Assembly (NCBI GenBank): GCA_036504445.1
Contig: DASXVE010000024.1
Location: 204,800 to 268,799, forward strand
Origin: Candidatus Aquicultor sp.
GTDB lineage: Bacteria > Actinomycetota > Aquicultoria > Aquicultorales > Aquicultoraceae
DNA length: 64,000 bases
Reading direction: 5' to 3'
Shown: piece by piece, positions 27,730 through 36,288 of the stretch
Position numbering within the stretch: position 1 is the first letter of the stretch
Layout: every line of letters begins with the position of its first letter
Made by a program: the position numbers and the translations under genes
The notes under the pieces: model-generated
Seen by the model: the letters and a program-made list of their open reading frames with translations, nothing else
The model's database searches: none
What the model was told of the DNA's origin: nothing

Positions 27730-28134
27730 TCAATCATTTGTGTCGATAAACCGGTCACCGCTAAATGCGTGGGGAAGAAGTTCCTGTGCAGTGGCTTTCG
27801 CGATATCACCTTTTGCCGTGGCCATGATGATAAGCGTATCGGGGCCGAACTCGGCAAGCACTTGCCGGCAGCCGCCGCATGGGTATGTCGGCGATGGGCT
27901 GTCGGTTGCAATTGCGAGTGCAGTAAATCGCCGGCAGCCTTCCGCCACGGCTTGAGCGAGTGCGGCGCGCTCCGCACAGAGCGTAAGCCCATATGATGCA
28001 TTTTCAATATTTACGCCGGTAAACACCCGGCCATCGTCGCTGAGTACGGCCGCACCCACACGGAAACCGGAATACGGCGCATACGCTTCCAGCCGGGCTT
28101 CAAATGCGCGTTGTATAAGCATAGTTTCATCCAT
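27730..28134 (-). CDS. cdd: Cytidine deaminase
   Basis: A 134-residue zinc enzyme deaminating cytidine and deoxycytidine. The catalytic set is C53-A-E55 and C86-x2-C89 (YPCGGCR), with AYAPYSGFRVGAAV and NIENASYGL forming the substrate pocket. ATG 28134 is supported by AAGGAG upstream, whereas the frame also opens at a TTG 18 bases earlier. It follows the CBS-domain gene closely. Confidence 0.95.
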   Translation of the reverse strand: MDETMLIQRAFEARLEAYAPYSGFRVGAAVLSDDGRVFTGVNIENASYGLTLCAERAALAQAVAEGCRRFTALAIATDSPSPTYPCGGCRQVLAEFGPDTLIIMATAKGDIAKATAQELLPHAFSGDRFIDTND

Positions 28135-28160
28135 AGTGACTCCTTGCTTCAAAGCTTGTG

Positions 28161-29438
28161 TTAACCGGCTTCCTGGCCTTCTTCCGTCGGCGCTTCTTCT
28201 TTTGTGATAAGCACCTTTGAAATTCGCCGGCCGATGACTTTTTCAACCCTGAAGGTAAGCCCGTTAAACCGGGCTTCCTCGCCGGAGCTGGGGATTCGAC
28301 TGAACAGACCATAGACAAAACCGCCGATAGTGTCGACATTGTCCCCGGAAAGATTCGCGTTCAGAAGCTCGTTCGCTTCGTTGATGTTGACACGGGCGTC
28401 CATCCTGATTGTGCGCTCGTCTATAATCTCGATGAGCGTCTCTTCGAGGTCGTACTCGTCGAATATCTCACCAACGATTTCCTCGAGCAAGTCCTCGATG
28501 GTAACCAGGCCCGCCGTCCCGCCGTACTCGTCCACGACCACGGCCATATGAAGCCGCTTCTTCTGCAGCTCACGCAACAGTTCGTTGACTTTTTTCAATT
28601 CCGGCACGTAGTAGACCGGGCGCATAAGCTGCCTGAGCGGTACGTCGATCGTCCCCTTGCTCATCTGAATGAGAATGTCTTTGGCATAGATAATGCCGAT
28701 AATGTTATCGACCGTGTCCTCATACACCGGTATTCGTGAGTGCCCCTCGTGAATAATGATCGCGAGCACTTCCTCGATCGGTGCGTCGACATCGACCGCC
28801 ACCATATCGATTCGCGGCACCATGACCTCGCGAACAATCGTATCGCCGAAGACAAAGATACTATGAATGAGCTCTTGCTCTTCAAATACGCCTTCTTCTT
28901 CATTGTGGGAAAGCCCCATCTCCTCTTCAATTGCGACGGGGATCTCTTTGATGGCTTTGCCGCCGAAGAGACGTACAAATACGTTCGCTATTGCAATGAA
29001 CAGCCTGCTAAACGGACTTAATATTACCGATAGCATATTTAGCAACCCCGCCGAGCGAAGCGCCAGACCCTCGGCGTTTCGGACGCCATATGTGCGGGGG
29101 ACGATCTCGCCGAACACCAGAATGAGAAATGTCATAATGATTGTCGAAATCAATACAACATAAACGTGAAGATATATATCGACAAGCAGCGTAGCGGTGG
29201 CGACCGCACCGATATTGGCTGCGTTATCTATCAAAATAAGCGACGACATAAAGCGGCTGGGGTGCGCGAGCAGCTTCTCAAGAGTTTTAGCGGATGGATT
29301 ATCCTGCTCGACAAGATATCGTATACGAAGCCTACTCACGGCGCGAACTGCGCTTCGAATTGCGGTTAAAACCGCCGAGATGCCGACTAATACGATGATA
29401 AGAATAATGTATAACCAGTAAAAAGATGGGTCTGACAA
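28161..29438 (-). CDS. CorC/HlyC-type CBS-domain membrane protein
   Basis: A 425-residue protein with a DUF21/CNNM membrane domain (about 1-190), including the family segment SAVLTAIRSAVRAVSRLR. Two CBS domains follow (about 205-325; IPVYEDTVDNIIGIIYAKDIL). The C-terminal CorC_HlyC domain (about 335-415) is last. Relatives take part in divalent cation, mostly Mg2+, export. TTG 29438 has AAGGAGG about 9 bases upstream. Placed before cdd-era as in many Gram-positives. Confidence 0.9.
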   Translation of the reverse strand: MSDPSFYWLYIILIIVLVGISAVLTAIRSAVRAVSRLRIRYLVEQDNPSAKTLEKLLAHPSRFMSSLILIDNAANIGAVATATLLVDIYLHVYVVLISTIIMTFLILVFGEIVPRTYGVRNAEGLALRSAGLLNMLSVILSPFSRLFIAIANVFVRLFGGKAIKEIPVAIEEEMGLSHNEEEGVFEEQELIHSIFVFGDTIVREVMVPRIDMVAVDVDAPIEEVLAIIIHEGHSRIPVYEDTVDNIIGIIYAKDILIQMSKGTIDVPLRQLMRPVYYVPELKKVNELLRELQKKRLHMAVVVDEYGGTAGLVTIEDLLEEIVGEIFDEYDLEETLIEIIDERTIRMDARVNINEANELLNANLSGDNVDTIGGFVYGLFSRIPSSGEEARFNGLTFRVEKVIGRRISKVLITKEEAPTEEGQEAG

Positions 29439-29570
29439 GAAATATGTCCTCCTTAAGGCAACTTAATATATATAATTATCGGAATGATAACGCAAGTTCT
29501 TCGCTTTTGCCAGGTCATGCTCTATGTTAACGCATATGTCCTGTTGGCTGCAGGCGTGAGCGTATCTTAC

Positions 29571-30275
29571 CTACACATAGAATACCTGGAATATCAGTAT
29601 AGTAATCAGTATGCCTATCACGCCACCGGAAACGATCTCGAGTGTCGTATGGATGCCGGCATCCGCCCGGCTATGGAACACCAAAAATGCGAGCGCCAAT
29701 CCCAGTGTTGCGATAAGCGGCGATTGACTGATGAACGCGATCGCGGTAAAAAGTGCACCGGCGAGAGCGCTGTGCCCGCTCGGCCATCCGCCCCGCAAGA
29801 AGCTTCCGCCGCCGATCCATGCTTTCGCAGCGATTACGGTTAACAGTACCAGTATCAACGCTATCACAGTTAAATGCGATGGCGATTGACGTACTGTTTG
29901 CAGCAGATTTAAACCGTATGGGCTCAGCTTCGAGAAAAAGACGAAGTAGGCAACGATAAGCGCGTTGATGCTTGCCAGCAACACCGCACCCGCCGCCACG
30001 TCCTTGGCGATTTCGGCGATTGGATCGTATTCGTTGGTAACCAGATCAATTGTCGCTTCAATCGCGGTGTTGATCAATTCCGCCACCATCACCAACGCGG
30101 CCGCGAAGATAAGTGCGACAACCGCCCAGGTCTGGAGATGCAGAAATAGCGCCAAACCAAGCGCAAGAGCGGCGGCTAAAAAATGGATTCGCATGTTGCG
30201 CTGCGTGCGCAGCACGTACACTAACCCGTCGATTGCATAATTGAAGCTTTGAAGTAGCGATCTACTTTTCTTCAT
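29571..30275 (-). CDS. Fusion of DgkA-type lipid kinase and PAP2 phosphatase
   Basis: A 234-residue membrane protein. Residues 1-115 are a DgkA-type kinase with the motif ELINTAIEATIDLVTNEYDP and three helices. In Gram-positives this kinase phosphorylates undecaprenol. Residues 120-234 are a PAP2 domain with GGWPSGHSALAG and SRADAGIHTTLEIV, the second and third phosphatase motifs. The first motif (K-x6-RP) is not clearly present. Having kinase and phosphatase in one chain suggests lipid carrier cycling. It follows ybeY by 24 bases. Confidence 0.88.
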   Translation of the reverse strand: MKKSRSLLQSFNYAIDGLVYVLRTQRNMRIHFLAAALALGLALFLHLQTWAVVALIFAAALVMVAELINTAIEATIDLVTNEYDPIAEIAKDVAAGAVLLASINALIVAYFVFFSKLSPYGLNLLQTVRQSPSHLTVIALILVLLTVIAAKAWIGGGSFLRGGWPSGHSALAGALFTAIAFISQSPLIATLGLALAFLVFHSRADAGIHTTLEIVSGGVIGILITILIFQVFYV

Positions 30276-30299
30276 CTCTATCGTTGCATCCCATGTAAT

Positions 30300-30761
30300 T
30301 TATTCATTCTCAGAAGACGTCGCCGGACCGGCGAGAATGTCGTGCTCGTGCGCTTCCATCTCTGACGCATCCTCATCGGTTTCATGGTCGTAACCGAGCA
30401 GGTGCAGTATTCCATGAACTAAAAGGAGCGCCATTTCCTGTTCGAATGTTTGGCCGTACTCGGCGGCTTGTTTCGCGGCAATTGCCGGACAGATAACGAC
30501 GTCGCCTATCAGATACGGCTCATCGGGCATAGTAGCAGGAGTCTCTTCAGCTTCGCCCGTTGCAAATGAAAGCACATCGGTGGGCGTGTCTTTACCCCGG
30601 TACTCAGCGTTAAGCCTCTGCATCTGTTGCTCGTCAACAAGGGCGATGCTAAGCTCTGAATTCTCAGGCGCTGCCTCAAACTCGAGCGCGTGACGTCCTG
30701 TTCGTATCAATGGTGCTTCGTTGACAGCGACAAGCTGCTCGTTACTTATGAGGATGTCCAT
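30300..30761 (-). CDS. ybeY: Endoribonuclease YbeY
   Basis: A 153-residue zinc-dependent RNase in 16S rRNA maturation and ribosome quality control. The HGxLHLxGYDH motif supplies H116, H120 and H126. KDTPTDVLSF and GDVVICP are the other conserved stretches. Its start lies 20 bases inside the end of the upstream 7TM-HD gene, so they are coupled. Confidence 0.95.
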   Translation of the reverse strand: MDILISNEQLVAVNEAPLIRTGRHALEFEAAPENSELSIALVDEQQMQRLNAEYRGKDTPTDVLSFATGEAEETPATMPDEPYLIGDVVICPAIAAKQAAEYGQTFEQEMALLLVHGILHLLGYDHETDEDASEMEAHEHDILAGPATSSENE

Positions 30762-32865
30762 GGCTGACTAGGCTCCTTGTCTGCGGTACCTGTGCGGTCG
30801 GATACTCTATTCGCGTGTGATAGAGGCTGCTTAGTACCTGGGTGAAACTCTTAATAATCTTCTCTATATCGTTGAGCGTGAGATTGCTTTCGCTTAATTG
30901 TCCGTCATCGAGCTTGCTCTGAACGATACGTTTGATAAGTTGTTCGATTCTTCCGGGTGACGGCTTCGTGATTGTACGAGCCGCGGCCTCAACGGAATCG
31001 GCAAGCATAACGAGTGCAGCTTCTTTTGAGCTTGGCTTGCGCCCCGCGTATCTAAAATTCTCTTCGCAAATCGTCTCTTTGGCGATGTTTTCTTTTGCTT
31101 TATGGAAGAAATATTGCACGACGCTGGTGCCGTGATGTTGGTTGATAATATCGACAATCTCGTCCGGCAGGCGATACTTCTTCGCAAGCTCGACGCCCTC
31201 TTTGACATGCGAGGTAATAATCAAGCAACTTAAAGACGGGTTCGTGTGGTCATGCGGGTTGTCGCCGCCGATCTGGTTCTCGACGAAAAACATCGGCCGC
31301 TTGGTCTTACCGATATCGTGATAGTAAGCGCCCACACGTGCCAAGAGCGGGTTTGCTCCGATTTCCTCGGCAGCGGTCTCGGCCAGATTGCCCGTCATAA
31401 CACTGTGGTTATGCGTGCCGGGAGCTTTCATCATCATCTCACGCAAGAGCGGTTGATTTGGGTAGGAAAGCTCAACTAGCTTGATGTCGGTGGTAATGCC
31501 GAACACCTTCTCTAGAAAAGGTAGACCGCCGATAGCCAACACGGCCGTCGAAATACCGCCGACCAGACCCCACCCGAGGTTTTTAAAGACATCTACCCAG
31601 GCAGCGCCGGAAAGCAGCGTGGTAATGAGTGCGACCATCGTGCTCGCAGCCGTTACCCACGCCCCCGATAGAACTAAGTCGGTTCGATGACGGATGTTAT
31701 TAATAGCGAATATCGCAAAAAGGCCGGTAAAGAGGCCATATAGTGCGTACTGGTAGTTTTGCCCGGCCAGCAGCCCCGAATAAATGCTTAACATAAGCGT
31801 CATAAGGACCGCTGTCTGGCTGTTAAAGAGAAGTGCGGTGAGCATCGCCGCCGCCCCGACCGGGATCACAAAGAACGAGTAAAACGGGCCCACGAACTTG
31901 GCGGCAAGTACCGTCACCAGGAATATTATGCCAAGCACCGCTATCAGGCGGTCGCTTTTAAACACCTTCGGCTCGTAATGGTAGAGATACAGACCAAATG
32001 CTAGAAATGATACCAGCGCAAAGAGCGTAAGACCGGCAAGACGCATGAGATCGATACCGCGGGTCATGAGCCCCAGCTCGCGCAGTATTCGTACCTGGGA
32101 GCTGGTTACGATTTCGCCTTCTCGGACAACGGTTTCGCCCTTTTGCTTATTAACGATAACCGGGGAAACACTAGCCTTGGCATCCTTTTTAAGGTTCTCG
32201 GTTACATCTTTATCGTAGAAATAGTTCGCTTTTAGATAGAGCTTACCGACCCCCACAACGAGCGCATTCTTATTAGAGTCTGAAGTAAGCTTTCGCACCG
32301 AATCTTCAAATTCGCTTCTTTTGCTTCCAAGATTTTCCACGGTTATACGGTCGCGATAAACCTGGTCGATTTGGTTTGCCGTCATGAGCTCGGTTGCACT
32401 TAAATCAGCGTCAGGCATCGCGAGCGCTGTTTGCAGTATAGACCGGTCAAAATCGGGGCCGACCTCTTTGCTTAAGATATCGAGCTTTGCGGCAGGTAAA
32501 AGTACCTGGTTATCACGTGTCTGCCGCACTGAGCTGTAGAATTTGTGAATTAGGTCGGTAGCTTGCGACTCAACCGTCCAATCCCTGCTGTACATTTTCT
32601 GGATATGGGTTGCGGCTTCTTTTCGAAGCGCCTCGGTCTTTTCGACATCGATAAACTCGATGTCGCGGGTTGCTTTGACCGTTTTCGTGCTGGGTTTGCC
32701 AACCTGGACTCCGGTCAAACGATCGGGAAGAAAATCAATGGTTAAAATGGCAAGAATAACCGTAAAAATGAAGAAAACAAGGATAGATCGACGAAGACCC
32801 GTACCCCGCCAATCAACCTTAACGCTTAACTCTTTTAGCTGCTTGAGGCCAAAATCGCCGCCCAT
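30742..32865 (-). CDS. pgpH: 7TM-HD cyclic-di-AMP phosphodiesterase, PgpH-like
   Basis: A 707-residue membrane phosphohydrolase. One N-terminal helix, an extracellular 7TMR-HDED domain (to about 280), seven membrane helices, then a cytosolic HD domain. The HD signature is PGTHNHSVMTGNLAE, then YYHDIGKTKRP and INQHHGTS. Characterised relatives hydrolyse c-di-AMP to pApA. The start follows the phoH stop at once; no good binding site is visible, which suggests coupling to phoH. Confidence 0.92.
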   Translation of the reverse strand: MGGDFGLKQLKELSVKVDWRGTGLRRSILVFFIFTVILAILTIDFLPDRLTGVQVGKPSTKTVKATRDIEFIDVEKTEALRKEAATHIQKMYSRDWTVESQATDLIHKFYSSVRQTRDNQVLLPAAKLDILSKEVGPDFDRSILQTALAMPDADLSATELMTANQIDQVYRDRITVENLGSKRSEFEDSVRKLTSDSNKNALVVGVGKLYLKANYFYDKDVTENLKKDAKASVSPVIVNKQKGETVVREGEIVTSSQVRILRELGLMTRGIDLMRLAGLTLFALVSFLAFGLYLYHYEPKVFKSDRLIAVLGIIFLVTVLAAKFVGPFYSFFVIPVGAAAMLTALLFNSQTAVLMTLMLSIYSGLLAGQNYQYALYGLFTGLFAIFAINNIRHRTDLVLSGAWVTAASTMVALITTLLSGAAWVDVFKNLGWGLVGGISTAVLAIGGLPFLEKVFGITTDIKLVELSYPNQPLLREMMMKAPGTHNHSVMTGNLAETAAEEIGANPLLARVGAYYHDIGKTKRPMFFVENQIGGDNPHDHTNPSLSCLIITSHVKEGVELAKKYRLPDEIVDIINQHHGTSVVQYFFHKAKENIAKETICEENFRYAGRKPSSKEAALVMLADSVEAAARTITKPSPGRIEQLIKRIVQSKLDDGQLSESNLTLNDIEKIIKSFTQVLSSLYHTRIEYPTAQVPQTRSLVSHGHPHK

Positions 32866-32868
32866 GGC

Positions 32869-33843
32869 TTATTTCTTTGAACCTCTTTCTTCGTCATACC
32901 GCTTATAAGCTTCAACAATTCTTTGGACAAGCTTATGACGAACCACGTCTCGCGCGGTGAGATGAATAAAACAGATGCTATCAATATCGGCAAGGATATT
33001 CTCGACAACGAGAAGGCCCGAATGTTGTCCTTGCGGCAAATCGATCTGCGTCGTATCGCCTGTAATAACTACCTTCGAACCAAACCCTAGCCTGGTGAGA
33101 AACATCTTCATCTGCTCCGGCGAGGTATTCTGGGCTTCATCCAATATAATGAACGAATCATTTAAGGTGCGACCTCGCATGTAGGCAAGGGGTGCGACCT
33201 CGACCGTACCTCTCTCCATCAAATGCTGGAATTGCTCCGCATCCATCATATCATAAAGCGCATCGTAAAGTGGACGTAAATATGGGTCGACTTTTTGATA
33301 CAAATCGCCCGGTAAATATCCGAGTTTTTCGCCGGCTTCTACCGCCGGACGTGTGAGGATAATGCGGCCGACCTCTTTATCTTTAAGTGCCTTGACCGCC
33401 ATCGCCATAGCTAGATAGGTCTTACCCGTTCCGGCAGGACCGACCGCAAAAGTCGCGGTATTGTTGCGAATCGCGTCAACATACTGCTTCTGTCCTGAGG
33501 TTTTAGGCCCAATGACTTTTCTGCGGTGCGTGATAATAACATCGGAATAGATGCTCGATGGGCTGACCTGATTAGCATCGAGCACCAGATCAACCGTATG
33601 CTCGACTTTCTGTTCCGTCAGTTTCTGTCCATGCTCCAGCACTTTAAGCAGTTCGGCGAATATGGTGGAAGCGGACTCCACATCATCGGGAAGCCCCGTC
33701 ATCGTTATTTCGTTGCCTCTTACGAGGATCACGGCATTTGATCGTGCCTCAATAATACGTAAAAACAGGTCGCGTTGGCCGAGTAATTCAACCATCGGCT
33801 GCTCAGCCGGGACCGTAAGCTTAATTTCTACTGACTCTGTCAA
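32869..33843 (-). CDS. PhoH family ATPase (YbeZ)
   Basis: A 324-residue cytosolic ATPase, often paired with YbeY in RNA metabolism. Walker A is GPAGTGKT (135-142). Walker B and downstream are FIILDEAQNTSPEQMK, followed by VITGDTTQIDLPQ. A KH-like N-terminal part precedes it. The only plausible start is TTG 33843, with AGGAG about 14 bases upstream and partly within a hairpin. Confidence 0.94.
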   Translation of the reverse strand: MTESVEIKLTVPAEQPMVELLGQRDLFLRIIEARSNAVILVRGNEITMTGLPDDVESASTIFAELLKVLEHGQKLTEQKVEHTVDLVLDANQVSPSSIYSDVIITHRRKVIGPKTSGQKQYVDAIRNNTATFAVGPAGTGKTYLAMAMAVKALKDKEVGRIILTRPAVEAGEKLGYLPGDLYQKVDPYLRPLYDALYDMMDAEQFQHLMERGTVEVAPLAYMRGRTLNDSFIILDEAQNTSPEQMKMFLTRLGFGSKVVITGDTTQIDLPQGQHSGLLVVENILADIDSICFIHLTARDVVRHKLVQRIVEAYKRYDEERGSKK

Positions 33844-33854
33844 TTTTAAGCTAA

Positions 33855-33884
33855 CTCACTCCTTTAAGTGAGAAAATTATACCA
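33855..33884 (-). promoter_or_regulatory. Extended -10 promoter and leader hairpin of phoH
   Basis: TGGTATAAT (33884-33876) is an extended -10 element. Immediately downstream, the minus-strand leader can fold CTCACT (33872-33867) onto AGTGAG (33860-33855). The hairpin loop and stem contain most of the AAAGGAG ribosome binding site. Confidence 0.5.
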
Positions 33885-33915
33885 TATTTATGTAGTAACA
33901 GCGACTACCAGCGGC

Positions 33916-34377
33916 TTAGCCACTCAAGAACTCCGAGGCTACCTCGTTGACGCGCCGTCCGTCGGCCTTGCCCTTAACCTGGGGCATGACAATGGCCATA
34001 ACTTTACCCATTTCACGCTTCGTTGACGCGCCGGTTTGCTCGACGGCACCTTTAATGATCGTGCGAAGTTCGTCATCCGAAAGTTGTTCGGGCAGGTAGC
34101 CGGCCAAAACGGCACTCTCTTTTTCCTCTTTATCGGCGAGGTCGTTTCTGCCGCCTTTTCTATACTGCTCGATCGATTCGCGCCGGCGCTTGATTTGGCG
34201 CTGGATCACCTCGAGAATCTCTTCGTCGCTGAGCGGCTCCTTCTTGGTTATTTCGGCATTTTTGAGCTCGGCGTTAAGAAACCTAATGGTTCCCAGCCTG
34301 ATTTTCTCATCAGGATTGCCCGCCGCAGCACGCATCGCTGATTTCATATCTTCGTTAAGCTGGTCTTTAATCGGCAT
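33916..34377 (-). CDS. GatB/YqeY domain protein
   Basis: A 153-residue YqeY-type helical protein related to the tRNA-binding tail of GatB. Seen motifs: RLGTIRFLNAELKNAEI, YRKGGRNDLADKEEKE and GKVMAIVMPQVKGKADGRRV. The role is not firmly established; it probably binds RNA. ATG 34377 has AAAGGAGG upstream, so the longer frame to 34401 is rejected. It usually follows rpsU; no rpsU lies between it and the HIT gene here. Confidence 0.9.
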   Translation of the reverse strand: MPIKDQLNEDMKSAMRAAAGNPDEKIRLGTIRFLNAELKNAEITKKEPLSDEEILEVIQRQIKRRRESIEQYRKGGRNDLADKEEKESAVLAGYLPEQLSDDELRTIIKGAVEQTGASTKREMGKVMAIVMPQVKGKADGRRVNEVASEFLSG

Positions 34378-34431
34378 GTAAGCCTCCTTTGCGCGTAACA
34401 CTCTATGGAATTTCGGTTAGTTCTTGCACTC

Positions 34432-34779
34432 CTACTTACACAGCAGCGGGCCGAGTTCTTTGCCGCCGAGCACGTGAAAGTGCACATGCATAACCTCTTG
34501 GCCTGCATTAGCGCCGGTGTTTGCGATCAGACGATAGCCGCTCTCTAATATACCTTCTTTCTCGGCGATTTTATTCGCCGCAAGCACTATCTTGCCGAGC
34601 AGCACGGCGTCGGCCTCCGTCGCATCCGAGAGCTTTGCAACATGTTTTTTCGGTACGATAAGCACATGTACGGGTGCCGCAGGGCTAATATCGCGAAAGG
34701 CGACCACGTCGTCATCCCGGTACACGATATCCGCCGGAATCTCACCCTCAACGATCCTGCAGAACAGGTCTTTCTCCAT
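34432..34779 (-). CDS. HIT family hydrolase (HinT-like)
   Basis: A 115-residue histidine-triad protein hydrolysing nucleoside phosphoramidates in relatives. The triad is HVHFHVLGG (from residue 98). The start IFCRI-type segment is LFCRIVEGEIPADIVY. GGAGGAGG lies upstream of the ATG. It follows mtaB by 18 bases, as in Gram-positive relatives. Confidence 0.95.
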   Translation of the reverse strand: MEKDLFCRIVEGEIPADIVYRDDDVVAFRDISPAAPVHVLIVPKKHVAKLSDATEADAVLLGKIVLAANKIAEKEGILESGYRLIANTGANAGQEVMHVHFHVLGGKELGPLLCK

Positions 34780-34797
34780 ACGCGTCCTCCTCCATTG

Positions 34798-36066
34798 TCA
34801 ACGTTTCCATACTAATCTACCATATAGGGCCGTGTCTTCCTGTTCGATTATCTCAATATCCGCTAATGTACCGATTATTTCACGGGGGCCGTGCGCATAA
34901 ACCCTGACATAATTATCGCTTACGCCGGAGAGGCGATCCCCGACACCGCGCTCGATGAGCACGCTTAAGCGTTTTCCGACATAGCGAGCGGCGAAATCCG
35001 CCGCAAACGTATGGCCTGCATTGATAAGCGCCATCGAGCGAGCATCCTTAGCGCTGCCCGGGATTTGATCGTCGTAGGTTGCCGCAGGCGTACCTTTGCG
35101 CAGCGAGTATTTAAATACATGGAGCTTACTAAACCCGACTTCTTTTACTACGCGCAAGCTTTCCGCAAAGTCGGCATCGGTCTCACCGGGAAACCCAACG
35201 ATAATATCGGTTGAAATCGCTACGTTTTCGATCTTCTCTTGTAGCTCACGCGCGCGTGCAATGAATTCTTCGGCGGTATAATGCCGGTTCATTCGCTTCA
35301 GAATCGCATCGCTGCCGCTTTGCAGCGGGATATGCAGGTGATTCGCCATCTTGCCTGAAGTTGCCATAAGCTCGATAATCTGCGGCGACACCTCGTTGAG
35401 CTCAATCGAGCTTAAGCGAATCCTGCCGAGGTTGGGAACCTCAACGAGGCGCGCCAGTAAGCCGCCAAGATCGGTATCTATTCCCGCGCCGTAAAGCCCC
35501 AGGTGGATACCTGTTAGAACAATCTCCTGCGTGCCGCCGTCGGCCAAAGCGCGTACTTCGGCAACCACGTCATCTGCAGGGCGACTCCAAAGGTCACCGC
35601 GCACATACGGAACGATACAGTAGGTGCAGAAATTATCGCAGCCGTCCTGTACTTTAACAAGCGCCCGCGTATGCCCATGCTGACCTGCTTGTATGCTCTG
35701 CTTGTCGCCGTTACCATCTAACGCTATACCAAGATGCGCCGTGATTAGCCGGGGAATCCGATCCTTCTGCCCGTTGCCAACAACCAGGCCGACACCGGCG
35801 ATTTTCTCGATCTCGGCGCGGTCGGCATCGGCGTAACAACCGGCGACAACGACGAGCGCTCCAGAGTTGCCTTTAATCGCACGCCTGATAAGCTGCCGGG
35901 ATTTATGACTGGCGACCGAGGTCACGGTACAGCTGTTAATAATAAAAACATCCGGCTGCGCTGCGAAGTCAACAAATTCCCAGCCCATACCGATAAGATT
36001 GCTTGTGATTTTCTCGCTCTCGTATTGGTTGACCTTACAGCCAAGCGTATGTATTGCAAAACGCAT
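34798..36066 (-). CDS. mtaB: tRNA t6A37 methylthiotransferase MtaB
   Basis: About 422 residues. A radical SAM enzyme adding a methylthio group to t6A37 of tRNA. The N-terminal UPF0004 domain carries C10, C46 and C77. The radical SAM cysteines are C143, C147 and C150 in DGCDNFCTYCIVPYVRG. A TRAM domain ends the chain. I placed the start at ATG 36066 (MRFAIHTLGC). ATGs 12 and 18 bases earlier are possible, as no site is decisive. Confidence 0.94.
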   Translation of the reverse strand: MRFAIHTLGCKVNQYESEKITSNLIGMGWEFVDFAAQPDVFIINSCTVTSVASHKSRQLIRRAIKGNSGALVVVAGCYADADRAEIEKIAGVGLVVGNGQKDRIPRLITAHLGIALDGNGDKQSIQAGQHGHTRALVKVQDGCDNFCTYCIVPYVRGDLWSRPADDVVAEVRALADGGTQEIVLTGIHLGLYGAGIDTDLGGLLARLVEVPNLGRIRLSSIELNEVSPQIIELMATSGKMANHLHIPLQSGSDAILKRMNRHYTAEEFIARARELQEKIENVAISTDIIVGFPGETDADFAESLRVVKEVGFSKLHVFKYSLRKGTPAATYDDQIPGSAKDARSMALINAGHTFAADFAARYVGKRLSVLIERGVGDRLSGVSDNYVRVYAHGPREIIGTLADIEIIEQEDTALYGRLVWKR

Positions 36067-36090
36067 TGTCTTTTCCATAAGCATGAAATA

Positions 36091-36105
36091 TGGCCCGCCG
36101 GGCCA
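36091..36105 (-). repeat. GC-rich hairpin in the mtaB leader
   Basis: TGGCCC-GCC-GGGCCA is a 6-bp perfect stem with a 3-base loop, 25 bases before the mtaB start. A TACAAT-like -10 box lies further upstream on the minus strand, so the hairpin would be in the leader RNA. Confidence 0.4.
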
Positions 36106-36288
36106 CGATCCTTCCTAATGTTTTATGTATATTGTACTATTTTGTCGCGTTTGAGCAGCTATGGCAACAGCCTTGAGCTTATTTAGCAGCAAAACGGCAG
36201 GATAGTAGCCGCTCTTTATGCGATGCAATGGAGAGGGTGAGGCTATTGATTGAATGACAACAACAAAGATTGAACGTAGAATAATACC

